Assembly (NCBI GenBank): GCA_963978905.1
Contig: OZ022257.1
Coordinates: 46,076,203-46,140,202 of the forward strand
DNA length: 64,000 bases
Direction of reading: 5' to 3'
From: Trichostrongylus colubriformis
Lineage: Eukaryota; Nematoda; Chromadorea; Rhabditida; Trichostrongylidae
Shown: one piece after another, positions 1 through 12,094 of the stretch
How the letters are laid out: the number at the start of each line of letters is the position of its first letter
How positions within the stretch are numbered: the stretch's first letter is position 1
Made by a program: the position numbers and the translations under genes
The notes under the pieces: generated by a model
Database searches by the model: none
What the model was told of the DNA's origin: nothing
What the model saw: only the letters and a program-made list of their open reading frames with translations

Positions 1-22
1 TGCCATCTTCATCCTGAGACAA

Positions 23-1069
23 GTGATGGGAAAGCACCGTCAGCCCTGCTACCTAGCCTTCCTCGACCTTAAAAAGGTTTTCAGCTGTCTGCCACGGCCA
101 GTAATCTGGAACGTGCTTCGAGAACGACAGATACCAGAGCACGCGGTCTCCTTTATACTGGACGTGTATGATGGGGCCACGGTTGTCATAGGCACCCCGC
201 AGGGACTGGCAGCGTAAGTAAAGATCGGTAGGGATACATCAAGGCTCAGCTCTAGGCCCGTTGCTCTTCCTGTTCACCCTGGATGGCATGGTGAAAGACC
301 TCATAGAGGGATCACTGAGGACCATTCTCTACGCTGACGACATTGCCCTGATACCGGATACTCGAGAAAAACTTTATGCGAAGGAGCATAGATGGCAGGC
401 GAAGCTGGCAGAGAGCGGCCTACGAGTAAACGTCAAGATGACCAAGTTCCTTAGCTCCGAGGGCTGTTCGAGGTCCATCGTGGACCATCACGGAGAAAGC
501 ATCGATAGGGTTCAGAACTCTCGATACCTGGGAAGTGATATAGCCAAGGATGGTACTGTAGAGCAGGCCGTGAAAGCTCGATTAATGGCGTGGCTGAAAT
601 GGTGTGAGTCCACAGGAATCCTCTGCGATGAGTGGTCTAGGATTCTTAAGGGCAAAGTATAGCGATCGGTGATAAGACCCACAATGCTCTGTCCATAACA
701 AAGATCCACGAGAAGCAACTACATTCCGCAGAAATGAGGATGCTAAGATGGGTGGACGCGGCTAGACAAGATCAGGAACGAAGGCGTCAGGGCAGTCATC
801 AGAAGGCTCCAGTCCTGCTAAAGTTAAGAAAGCAGCGGCTAAGATGGTATGGGAACGTGCTGAGAAGGTCGGCAGACCACCCAATTAAGAAGGCTGCAGA
901 GTTCGAAGTACCGGCAAGCGAACACGTGGGACCTGAAGAAAAGGTGGAGGGACGTCATCAAAACCGACCTCATGGAAGTAAAAGCCACGGCAGAAGATGC
1001 TTGGATAGAAGAAAGTGGCGGCAACTGCCAAAAACAGCGGAGCCCGCAACGGCGCGGGACTGGCGCTAG
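23..1069 (+). pseudogene. decayed non-LTR retrotransposon reverse transcriptase
   Basis: Three open pieces in two frames (23-217, 261-662, 734-1069) read as one reverse transcriptase broken by at least two frameshifts or stops. Motif A is FLDLKKVF near 70-95, followed by a GTPQG-like motif B. LGPLLFLFTLDG and the catalytic YADDIAL motif lie at about 325-345. Downstream, RYLGSDIAKDG and EMRMLRWVD are typical of the thumb and C-terminal region of nematode LINE-type polymerases. No endonuclease domain is visible because the element runs off the left edge. The breaks mean this copy cannot encode a working enzyme. The subfamily (RTE- or CR1-like) cannot be decided by eye. Confidence 0.85.
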
Positions 1070-1455
1070 GGAGAAGAAGAAGAAGGTGGATTAGAGCGGT
1101 GGACCACCATACCGCTGCCATGCAAAGGAGGCTAACCCCTACTAGCTTGACCTCTGTCCAGCCACTAAGCAAATCGTCGTCGATTGCCTTACAGGATCCA
1201 GTCCTCATCATTTGTCATTATGCGGTTAAGAAGTGAGTCGGTTGAGCCAAAGAAGAAGTATATAGGAGACATTGTGTGGTGACACTCAAAACAATTCAAA
1301 ATTCATTCCAGAGCGTAAATGTTACTATGCTTGAATAGTGCGGGGGCGTGCTCCATTACGGTATAATACACCCTAGAGAAGAACCAAAAAACAGTTTAGA
1401 AAGTGACACATTCGAAAACTTTGACTTTCAAAGCGGCCGAATAGATTATCTTCAG

Positions 1456-4400
1456 CGACAGGTACCTCGCGGACTACTACCACCACAATTACATCTTTCT
1501 CAACAACTCCGTCCACGTCCACCACCACTGCTCCGACTACGGCGCAGTTTACCACGCCAGGTACACAGCATTGATGCTTACATCAAGAGACCCTCTCGCG
1601 ATAATCAGACTAGTTGACTTACCTCCTTATGTGGAAGGTTCTTGTTCCCGGGTGAGTACTCAAGATGCACCCCTTTCTGAGCCATGACGATGCGCCATCA
1701 CGGCGCTATACCTCCTGGCACCCATTCTTACCCACGCTCCTTTGGCTTGGACGCCCAGCATAGGAGCTGTCGTAGGGCTTGTGCAGGTGTAGTGAGCCTT
1801 CACTGGGTTTGGAGGCGCAAAAAGGGTGCAGTCTGGATAGCTATCCCAGGAACTACCGCCCCAAAGAGATAGCTCGACTAATCTAATTGTTGAAGTTGAG
1901 CTTTTTCTGACATACTTTCGAAGGCTCCTGTCTAAGATGCGAACCTACGGTGTCGTCATTTTTGAAATTATAAGACTTAAACAATGACTTGTATTTATTT
2001 TATGCAACTCTATTGCAGTGATACACAAAGAGAACCTACATGTCTCTTCGTGGGAGACATGTATAACTTCAACGCAAACCAAACAGCATACGATCAGGTC
2101 AGGCAAATAGGTCTTCATTCATTTCTGCTGCAAGTTCAAAGTCTGAGTGTCCGTCTTTCCCTAGATGTTTCAGAAAAGAGAGAAAGGTTCCTATTATACA
2201 ACACAAGTGCTTTTTCCACAAAAGTATGACCGGAACTGGCGTGCGTGATCCCCCATTTCAAATCAAACCTCCGTTTCGATTATGAAATCCGCGGCATTCA
2301 CTCAGTTGTCAATACCCGGTTCCATTGAGTTTTGAAGAGAATTGTGGTGATTTTACGCGCCACTAAGTAAGGTATTCGTCGCGCATCGTATTAGATTAAG
2401 CGACCCGTCATGCCTCGTAGATGTGTAAAAACTGTCTTTCTATATATACGCTTTTCATGGAATTCCACATGGGTTTTCGAATTAATTTTCGAGCTCAAAA
2501 CAGCAAGGTAAGCGAGTAGAAACGTGAGTAAATCAGGGAGAAATCAGGGAGAGGCATCGGAAGCGCCTTGACCCCTTTGTTTTTTGAAGCCACGAAATGA
2601 CAAATACTTTCTTGAGGTTTTGATTTAGCGATGCCTTTTGATGAAAGCAGCTGGGAACGATCTACGTCTTTTAAAGAGATGGCTATACCTTTTGGCCTCC
2701 CGTGTAAGGTTTGCTGACCGATGCAGGCGAGCTGGCCTCGTCAATACCTGAAAAATGGGTGCCGTGCGCAGGGTCAAGCCTCCGTCGAGGAATCCTCGAG
2801 GTCGTATTTGGTCCGCTGGGAGGGCGGGTCGTAGACGTTGAGTTAGGCAGCGATCTGCGGAATTCTCACGCTGAAATTTCAAAGTGTAAAGGAAAGATGT
2901 GATGAAACTGACCAACTGTTCAAACCAAAATAATACTTAATTTAATCTTCACTCAAAAATATCGAAAGACATGTAGAAAGAGACACCCCAAAAATAGGAA
3001 ACAAGATAGGACTCAAAAGTTTCAAGATAAGTCCTTGAGACGATATTGTAGAGAGGAGAGTGCATGGGGAAAGATAAACAAAGGTCATGCTGTTCCCTCG
3101 GTTTTCTTGGAATCGTAGACTGTGAACAAGGTGTCTAGCTTCTGACCTAATGCGCATAGCTTGGCGAGACACCTTGTTACCATGATATCCTGCTCACAGT
3201 TTGCAGTTCCAAGACGACTACGGGAACAGTGTATCCATTGACTGGATGGATTGTCGATGGAAACATTATGCATGGCCCATCTTAACCGGTCAACGCCATT
3301 CGCCCTCCCATTGATCTGAAGACACCGTACAAAGGGGCATCTGACATTCACAGATTAGCCGTGGGGCGCGTTATCTATCCACGCGTTACAGCATGTATGA
3401 ATACCTAAGAAACTATGGGATTAAACTAAAAGTCAGCTAATAAGGGCTTGTTTCATATTTCACTACGATTGCGAGCACATAAACTGGTGCTAGCGAGCCA
3501 CTATGTGAACCGAAAAAGCGTTTGCATTCATTAAGAATGTGAATGACATCTTCAAGCATGGCGCATCCCGCAACGAGGCCAGCCGAGGCCAATCACGATT
3601 TCTTGAGAGCAAAATTATGTGGTGGAGATACAAAAGGCACTGTGGACCTTTCTGGAGGGGATAATGGGAAGATCTCGCCACTTCGAAATTGTTTCTTCTA
3701 CAGGCTTCCTTCGGAACTACTTCTTGCTTTCTGAAACATAGTATAGTCCAAGTGGTCACTGGAAGTGGCAACCTCATAGATCCAGCTCCGGAAATCCGCT
3801 CATATAAAGTTAAGCTTGAAGGAAGTTACGTCCACTTGGAGTGAGGCTCTTCGAAATTTTTCCAAATTTTCCTCTACTGTAGCGTGTAGAGAACTACGTA
3901 GCCATTAGGAAAACCAATAGATTGGGCCAAGGGAGTTGTTACGAAAACAGTTCACTCCACTTTAATAGACTGAGATTTAGTAAAGTAACAAGTATTCAAA
4001 GAATGCTCAAACTTACCACAGAGAATAAACTTCGCTCCATCGCATTCGCCGGGTGACTACAAGGCAATGAAGCGCATTACATGGTTTCTGTATAATCTCT
4101 CTCGTTTTGAATTCTTTTTTCACCCTTCATCCCTGTCACTTAAGTTGCATGACTTTTGACCCATCTTCTCTGTCATCAGAGGACAAGCATATGACCCATG
4201 GTCGGTGACGTTTCGGGTAAAAGTACATATAGTTACAATATTACATACAATTACATATTGAAGTTCACTAGATTCTCATTTTTCTTATTTTGACACGAGT
4301 TTGACCTTAGTTTTTTACCGAAGGCTATCAATTTCCTTGACGAATCGCACTGGCTGGGTAGAATCCACAGAAATAGCGGACCTGGAGAAAGGGGAGACCC

Positions 4401-7400
4401 CTCTTAGGAGGGAGGGGAGGAAGGGGGGGGGGGGAGGGCGGAGAAGAGAGAGAGAGAAGGAGGGGGTTGTATTCTTTGAAAACTTTCCTCGACACCACGC
4501 TTGATCCTGACCGTGCGACCTCGCATTTCAGAGGCCCTTTTCCAGAATTGATCGAGTTGCAAAGTGGAACTCCTCCTCCTTCCGTACCTATCACTCACTA
4601 ATCCTTATTTTTCCAAATATCTGAATAGCTCAATGAAAAGTAGGATGTCCAGGAACTATGATGTGTTGGAAACCATTTCCACGACTTCGCGCAATTCTAT
4701 AATACTATTCTATAACAGTTCGCGCAATTCTATAATAATAGCTAAGGACTCACGGTGATGGATTGCGCAAGAATGCATGGCAATAAATGTGGCGAGCCGA
4801 ACGAGGCATATTCTGAATGGAAATGAGCAATGCAAAATCGCCAACATTTTCGGCACACTTCACCCAAGGCAACCCCATCAGCTCGAATCTTGATGGAAGA
4901 GGTAATTTTTAGGATTATCCCGATTCAACTAAAAACTTGCGTCCGTGAGCAAATCGACGTAGAACACGAATATCATTCATTTGACGCCAATCCGCCTTTT
5001 GGGCAAAAACGGGTTGGATAACTAAAGTAGCTCAAAACAGTGTATAGGGCTACTCTAACCTCTTGAGTAAATATATCGCATATTCCGAAGCAAAATTACT
5101 TGGCGCTTCCGCATAGGAATTTGAAGATTTACCCTACTTAGCGCGAGCTCCTATGGCGCGGGCACCAGACTGTTGCCAGGTGAACGTCATATTCGTTTTC
5201 GGATCAGTTGACTTTCAATACCAGTTTCTATAAAAATTGGAATGTCTCGGAAGGTATCTCATCCACCTCATCAAGGTTCGAGCTAATGCGTTTGCTTTGG
5301 GTAAGTAGTGCGAAACTTTTTTTACAACTTGGTAACTGCTTGAATAACGCTACCTTTGCAGCGCATCCTTTGTAATCAAACATGTATGCTCCGGAATTTC
5401 TCCCCGATAGGATAGGTATAAAATTGCCCTTCACGGGAGGTTAAGGATCGTAGCGTGTGGTAGGCGCGCGGTGGTCAGTGGCATCGTCTTGGAAGTGGCT
5501 TGTAAAGATTTTGAGAAATCAAATCGACATGTCTACTTGGAATGCATTACGTTTTTTTAGGAAACACGCTTCATCTACGAAGTTAGCAAGAGTATTTTTA
5601 ACTCGACTACTAAATGAGTGCAGGACTATCTGTATATGGATACGTTGATGAACCATTCCCCTATGCTGGATTGATTGACATGAGAACGTCACTTTATGAA
5701 TTTCTTGATCTGCTACCATACAAGATGATTATTAGCGATGACGACTACCGTCTAAGCACAGAAGAGTGAGTTTCAAGTAGCTTATTCTTTGACAAAAAAG
5801 CTCGGTTGATACTGTTTGTCTTCTTTCCCATTGCCGGACGGAGTCACACGAGAATCGTTTGTTGAGTTTCAAAGCTAATAGTTGAGATGGAGGCGGCTGC
5901 GAAAGAGGCCCAAGAATGAATTACGAGTGGTGATAAAAATTATTGGGTTGGGGAATAAGTCTCCGCCGTTTTTTTCAACCCCGTTTTTCACACCGTTTCC
6001 TTCATCTTTTGACAAAGCTCATATATGCTTTTGATATAGCTTTTTTTGCACTACAATACACTGCTATCTTTTTTTGATTCCTTGGACTACCTGATATTTA
6101 TGAGGTTTGGAATTGAAGTAAGCTGAAGGCAAAAAATTAGCACTTGCGCACCTCATCTTTCTCGTCTGCCATTGAGACCAAGAAATGCATGTGTACAATT
6201 TTCGATAGAGCTTTTTCAGCTCTACAGAATGGTACTACTTTTTATTCGGATCGCTCATTGCTGTTTTTAAGACTCACAAAGGCAGTACTCTCGAAAGTGT
6301 GCACTTGCGTTAACATCTCTTCCTCGCCTATCATCGAGGTTGAAGAAGATGTGCATATATGCATTCGATAGAACTCTTTTTGCTCTACAAGATAATATCA
6401 CTCTTCTTTTGTATTCGCTCATATTTTAGCATGTAGGAATAAGCTTCCACCCGTTTTTCAATTTAAAATTGCGTAATGGAAATGGTTTTCGGCAGAGTGC
6501 TTTGTATCATTCGATAGAGCTCTTCCCGCTCTGCAAGATTAAGTTTACGTTTTTCGTTCCAATGAATTTTTGACATTTTTTAGATCATTTCAAAGTCGAC
6601 GAAATCGAGCATTTTCGTCACATGGTGTCAGAAACGCTCGATTTCTCGACTTTGAAAAGATCTAAAAAATGTCAAAAATTTATTCGAACGAAAACCGTAA
6701 ACAATATCTCGCAGAGCGGGAAGAGCTCTATCGAATGATACAAGGCACTCTGCCAAAAAAATTATTTCCATTACGCAATTTTTAATTGAAAAACGGGTGG
6801 AAGCTTATTCCTACATGCTATATGAGCGAATACAAAAAAAGAGTGATATTATCTTATATAGAGCAAAAAGACTTCTATCGAATGCACATATGCACATCTT
6901 CTCCAATCTCGATGTTAGGCGAGGAAGTAAACATACCGAAAGTGTACACTTTTGCGAGCACTGCATTTGTGAGTCTTAAAAACAGCAAAAAATTGAGCTA
7001 TTTGGATAAAGAATAGTACCATTCTGTAGAGCTGAAAAAGCTCTATCGAAAATTGTACACATACATTTCTTGGTCTCAATGGCAGACGAGAAAGATGAGG
7101 TGCGCAAGTGCTAATTTTTTGCCTTCAGCTTACTTCAATTCCAAACCTCATAACTATCAGGTAGTCCAAGGAATCAAAAAAAGATAGCAGTGTATTGTAG
7201 TGCAAAAAAGCTCTATCGAAAGCATATATGAGCTTTGTCAAAAGATGAAGGAAACGGTGTGAAAAATGGGGTTGGAAAAAAACGGCGGGGATTTATTCCC
7301 CAACCCAATAAATAAAGTGAAATGATTGAAGATGGAACGGGCATGGTTCCTTTCGGCGCTACGAAAATCGGACAGTCCGCGATTTGTTAGACTATTGTGG

Positions 7401-9393
7401 AGGTACCCGCCAGGCGATTTAGTATTCAACAACCTAGAGCTTTGTAACAACATGATCGTGGAGGTACATATTCCTTATATTGTAAGATTCGTGCACCCAT
7501 ACTTTGCCGCCACTGCATGGAAACTCTTGCTTGCAACGTCCTCGTCAACCGTTGGCACGAAATTCGAGGATAGAGATTTGAGTTTCTCTCCCCCTTCCTT
7601 GCAGAACTTATGTGTATTTGTTCACTACGTGAAAAAATGTTTCAGGTTCCACGCTTTTTAATAATCAAAATTCAGGAGGCATAAACGCTCAACGTTTCGT
7701 CCACGCGGGTATCGTGGACAGGGCCATGAATGCTATAAAATATCTAGCAGCAGCGGTCTCGCAAACAAGGGCGGTCGCCCAACTCAGAAGTGCACCCTAT
7801 CCCACTCCCACCCGTCGGCAACTGTTGAAATGTGGTTTGGCAGCCACTCAAAAGCTTTTCTTCACATTATACTCGAATTCTTTACTAAAACCAAGTGTTT
7901 TGTGGTCTTCTTGGACTTCTGTTCATGAATCTTAGTATGGCGATTTACAGAGGAGTTAGAATGATGGATTTGCTTGCAAGCTTTCTTTAGACTGAAGTTT
8001 GAGATAATGTTGACATCATGGGGCTAACGCTTTTGCAGGACTCCTAACGAGTTATTCTTCGCGAACACCAAATGGGAAAGCAATGAATGGTGAATGACCC
8101 TAAACGAATATGGGAAAAAAGTTTAGGATGTTTCTCATAATATCCCATACTATTCTCTCGTCCTGTACTCGAAGAATCTATGAAAAAAGTGTGAAACACA
8201 TTCATCATTCTAGCATGTGAGGGAGCCTTAATTGCAGTACTAATGCTCAGTTCGGTGCTGGTCGACAGTTGACAGCCTCTCGGTGGTGTTATGAATAAGC
8301 ATGCAGCAACTGAAAATGCATTCTCGAGACACGTTGAGGCCGAGTATTCTACCATAACTCTGCACCATTCTTGCTGCATTATCAGCATGATTAATCAGAA
8401 CTACAATTAACAAACAGTGAGTGCTAGAAAAATCAACACAGAAAAAATAAACACTCATTTCAGTGCCATCTACCGCCTAAATAGCAGCCGTCGAGTGAGT
8501 GAAGTAAACTGCGTGATATTCTTTTCAGCGCAGTAAGTTCTGAGAAATTCCTCAAACTTCGAAATCGACTTAAAGACAGCATTAGGGGTAATGTGGTAAT
8601 GGAGAAATCCCTAAAAGAAGTCACACACATGGTAGTCCTGTGCCTAAGAAGGCTACCTGTGGCGAAATCCAGGTGAAAAAGTGCCCCTCCGAGCTGTAGA
8701 AACGCAGCAAAACGCAGCAACCGCCCATCTGTTCCGCCTCTTGATAAGTCGATCCCGCCTCCGGATGACGTAATCCCCGATTGACTGGGGTGGGAGCGGC
8801 CAAGGAGATGCGGCACGATCGAAGGTTTTGCGGCGCTCTTCCGCAGCTTTAGCTTGAAGCTCACTCCAAAAAATAGATGTTGTCGTATTTTCAAACATTC
8901 CCTTGTGTTCACTTGGCAACATGCCAATGGAAAACTAGATCGGACTATCCCCCTCTTGACGGACAGGTCGTCTGCGTCGAGAATCAACAGTGGAAATGGA
9001 GTCCTATTTCTCGGGTTTTTGGCCAATTCCATCCGTTGTTTCTTCACTGTCCTGTTGCTAGGCATCTCGACTTTCACATTCACTACTTCTTTTGCTTTTC
9101 GTCCGACTTTCCCCTAATGCTGCCTTTGAGTCAAGAGAACGGAAGTTTCCTTTGCAGGCGTGATACAACTGCTTTACCAGCACTGCTTCCAACGCGCCTT
9201 GATGTAAGAGTTGTTGCAGTTGGCTTTGACGGTACGTGCTGGGTGACGTAATTTCTCTAGTACTATACCATACAATTGGATTTCAGCGACCGACTTGACA
9301 GGAATCGTCAAGGAGAATGGGATCGCAGTCAGCGTCCCTTACGACTTCACTTCACAAGACGTTCGAAGTGTCGTCGATGCTGTTTTGAGCTGA
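1456..9393 (+). CDS. Thr-rich protein with C-terminal von Willebrand A-like domain (partial model)
   Basis: Spliced gene assembled from phase-compatible exons. 1456-1560 is a Thr/Ser/Pro-rich linker after an ATCTTCAG acceptor. 2021 to about 2094 carries CLFVGDMYNFNANQ. 5624-5765 begins LSVYGYVDEPF and contains YEFLDLLPYK. 8039-8089 reads TPNELFFANTKWESNE. 8464-8532 ends VNCVIFFSAQ. 9158-9231 ends RLDVRVVAVGF. 9287-9393 ends SQDVRSVVDAVLS and stop TGA. From 5624 on, all five exons join in phase with GT-AG borders. The strand order CVIFFS...RVVAVGF...VSVPYDF matches beta strands 4-6 of a vWA fold. The first exon(s) and the joins among 1456-1560, 2021-2094 and 5624 are unresolved, and the upstream reverse transcriptase may separate the promoter. 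Probably secreted or extracellular, as similar nematode vWA/mucin proteins are; this is inference. Confidence 0.55.
2230..5623. other. intron or intergenic sequence, no confident feature
   Basis: Mostly A+T-rich unique sequence lying between exons of the vWA-like gene. It holds a poly-G tract near 4424-4437, short direct repeats of CGCGCAATTCTATAATA near 4690-4740, and a short GAGGAATCCTCGA-type repeat near 2790 that recurs near 14130 and 62410. One or more missing exons of the surrounding gene may lie here, but none could be placed by splice sites and phase. Confidence 0.4.
5943..7308. mobile_element. 1.37-kb foldback (long inverted repeat) DNA element, copy 1
   Basis: The two halves are near-perfect reverse complements over about 670 bp each. 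The left end TTGGGTTGGGGAATAAGT (5943) is mirrored at 7308, and TA flanks each end (5941-5942 and 7309-7310), as expected for a Tc1/mariner-type TA insertion. The loop is near 6615-6636. Each arm carries four spaced copies of a small hairpin of the form GATAGAGC, a short spacer, then GCTCTACA (left arm near 6029, 6201, 6363 and 6510). No transposase is encoded, so it must be mobilised in trans. It sits inside an intron of the vWA-like gene. A second copy starts at 62995. Confidence 0.92.
8573..9129 (+). mobile_element. TIR element M3, copy 1
   Basis: Bounded by AAAGACAGCATTAGGGG at the left and CCCCTAATGCTGCCTTT at the right, an inverted repeat of about 17 bp. Two related copies lie at 12546-13051 and 30264-30791 (inverted), sharing internal blocks such as GGCGAAATCC and CATGCCAATGGAAAACT-like sequence. 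About 560 bp long with no recognisable transposase, so it is non-autonomous. It ends 28 bp before exon 9158-9231 of the vWA-like gene, entirely within the intron. Target-site duplication is not clear. Confidence 0.75.
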
Positions 9394-10600
9394 GCTGTCA
9401 ATACCACTATCGCTTTGAGAGTTATCCATTCCTAGCCTGTCGCTCAGTTTCTAGCTCTATTCGTGCACACGCAATTACACACAATATCATCTCCGGTATG
9501 TTAATAAAAATGTCTGTGATCACATGAGCTGAACTCTCAAATAGCTTAAGCATCTTCTTGGGAACAGAAATAACAGAGTAATTTCCTATGACATTGAGCT
9601 CGTATTTGAGGTTTTCTCGTAAACACTCAGAATTTCTCGCTTTTCTGGGAAGCACACGTCACCACCCCTCGTGCGCAATGCCAGCAACTCTGGCAGGCAC
9701 CGCTGAAGATGACACAAATGCCCCGAATATCCTGTTATGTCAGTCGGGGGAGGAGGAGTTTCTGCCGTTTTTTTCTTTCATCTTCACGGCTGAATCCTTA
9801 CCGTGGAGCCAACTGGGACCAATTCTCGCCGTTTTTTCCTTACTTCTCCTTGACGTCTCATTTTTTGCCGTGAAGTGCCAACAATAATATACCGTTTGGA
9901 AGAGCAGTTTTTCTCTGTATATTCGTCAACAAAATTTTGCATGGATTTTACTTTTAGAGCAAGCCTCTAAAATGTATATTTTGGGGCACATAAAACAGCT
10001 CTACACATAAACTTTCACCTATAGCACAGAGTCACCGAAACTGCTCGAGAACTTGCACCGTGTAAGGGCTTGCAGCATCGGCTCTGCACCGGCGTCGACG
10101 GCGGACACGTCGTTTGCAGCGCCAGCACTAGTGCGACGCGCTCCAGTTATAGCACTCGACCTAACCACAGTACAGTAGATTGGTCGTGGCGAGGGCCCTA
10201 GCGAATCTGTGGCAATACCCGCGTGAATCTTGCCATTTTTTGGGCAGTATGCCAAAATTCTCGTCAAAATTCATTCAAATTCCGTCGCAAATTCGCGTAG
10301 GCTCTCGCCACCATCGTACCTTGATATTTCGGTCGCGCATTGTAAATAGGGCGCGTCGCAGCAGTCCGGGATGGTGTCGCAAAGTGTGATAGCGGACTAA
10401 CGAAGGGACGTCTTGAGGGCTCAGTATCAGCGGTGAAGAAGAACTTCTATCCTGAGGAGTCCATGAACTGCCCTTGATGGAATGCGAGGGTCTGTGTCCC
10501 TGAGATATGTTTCAGAAGATTTGAATTATCGAAAAAAATTCTTTGGAAATGAACTTTATCCAAAGCGAGATCAGCCGTATGAGGAAACGCCAGAGGTACA
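9394..10600. other. no confident gene
   Basis: The 3' flank of the vWA-like gene. A possible polyadenylation signal AATAAA-like string occurs near 9503 (TTAATAAAAA). The segment 10080-10330 is G+C-rich and shares short words with the GC-rich inverted repeat at 10605-11190, suggesting an older repeat fragment. No phase-consistent exon was found. Confidence 0.4.
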
Positions 10601-10604
10601 ACTA

Positions 10605-11190
10605 AGTCGTTGTCGTCCACGAGGGTGGGGGTCGATTAGTCGAATTTTCGCATGACCGCCCGCGGCGAACGAGGCGGCGAGTGCGAGTCGTTTGGAATTC
10701 CGCGCAAGAAGCATTGGGCTGGTACCGTAAGGGACTTTCAAAGATTGCGCCTATTTTCAGCGCGGGCGGCCATTTGCTTCTGTTTTTATGCTTTCTGAGA
10801 GAACTGAAATACTAGAGGTAATCTAAATGTTATTGTTCTCTTTCACTCTGCAGTGAGTAATCCATAGAAGTTTCTTCAGGAGCGTTAACAGTCAACAAAA
10901 CCTATCAAGATAACACAACAATCAACAACAACCTCAAGTACAATAGAAGCAGTGATAGCCATGCCTTTATTAGCCTTGAAGGACGATGGAGAGCTCAAAT
11001 TGCAGTCTTGGGAAATCCTAATCCACAAAATATTAAAATAGGTGCGATCTTTAGATGTCCCTTACGGTACCAGCCCATTGCATCTTGAGCGGAATTTCAA
11101 ACAACTCGTACCGACCGCGCCGCAAGTGCGACGCCGCGAAGCGAAAATTCGACCAATCGACCCCCACCCTCGTCCACGACATCGAAATCA
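10605..11190. repeat. GC-rich inverted-repeat element
   Basis: Arms of about 130 bp (10605-10738 and 11055-11190) are reverse complements. The outer part reads GTCCACGAGGGTGGGGGTCG and the inner part GGGCTGGTACCGTAAGGGAC, each mirrored in the other arm. The centre is A+T-rich and unrelated. A single similar arm occurs at about 42318-42412 within another composite element. No coding capacity, so it is a MITE-like repeat. Confidence 0.7.
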
Positions 11191-11436
11191 CTAGGATCGT
11201 TGAAGATGTTCTTCACAGGCTCGATGGGGACATTCAGCAGAGCTCGTCGTACCTCGTGCACTGAAAGGTAATTACGTTGTCCGCTTGCTGCCTTTTCAAA
11301 TGGAGGAGTTATCTTCAAAAATTACGTACACTTGAAAGTCAGACACAACAAATTCCTCAAGTCCAGCCCTATCGAGTTTTGGCGGAGTGGCATCACATTG
11401 AGGTCAGAGGGTACAAGGGAGACGTGGTCTATTCAG

Positions 11437-11604
11437 AAAATGCACAGCTGGTGAATTCTCCAACGTGATTGTTGTGATATGTCCGCGTGACCTTATCCAA
11501 CTTGAGTGTCCTGTCGCTGGCTCGCCTCGCCACGAGGAGGACATGCTCTCTATCGTCATTGGTGAAGTGCGCAAGAGCTACTCCTCGTTCCACTCACTGG
11601 CAAG
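11437..11604 (+). CDS. orphan exon candidate
   Basis: A 168-nt open segment flanked by TCTATTCAG (acceptor) and GTGTGT (donor), with G+C-rich third positions. The frame reads KCTAGEFSNVIVVICPRDL and continues to VRKSYSSFHSLA, 55 residues without a stop. Phase is 1 nt in and 2 nt out. No matching upstream or downstream exon could be joined. It may belong to an otherwise unseen gene between the vWA-like gene and the P450, or be a relic. Family not recognised. Confidence 0.3.
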
Positions 11605-12094
11605 GTGTGTGTGAAAGATGTGTCTACAGCACCCTCGCGGACCTCTCTATTCGAATCTTGCTTTTGTGAAGTGGGTAACAATTTGCCATGGCGCGGTTCC
11701 AAAAAATCCGTTCCGTTTCATATCAGTCTCACTGGTATAAAGAGGATCTTTATCCTTTTTCATCATTACACAAGAAGTTCCCGCACGAAGGTGGAACAAT
11801 TTACCAACGGATTATTGAGTCGGTATTAAGTTCCCGCCGTCTTTCTTCTATAATAAAGTGGAGATGCCATACATCCCCACCCTGGTCCATGACTAATGCT
11901 TGAACCTATTGGAATTCAGTGCTGGATAGGTTATAGTTGTGGATTTCACTCATTTCGAGTTTTTATAATGGAATATTTTCGTTTATTGAAACCGATTGTT
12001 GTAAGTGCACCTGTTTGCTGTTCTTCAAGAAATAGATAAGAGAACAACAATGAGAGCTGTTCATGAAAAAGGGCAGGAACAGAAAGACAAAAGT

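Noticed and set aside
8460..9083. 207-codon open frame on the minus strand
   Set aside because: It runs across the end of an exon of the vWA-like gene and through the non-coding M3 element, with no domain; chance openness.
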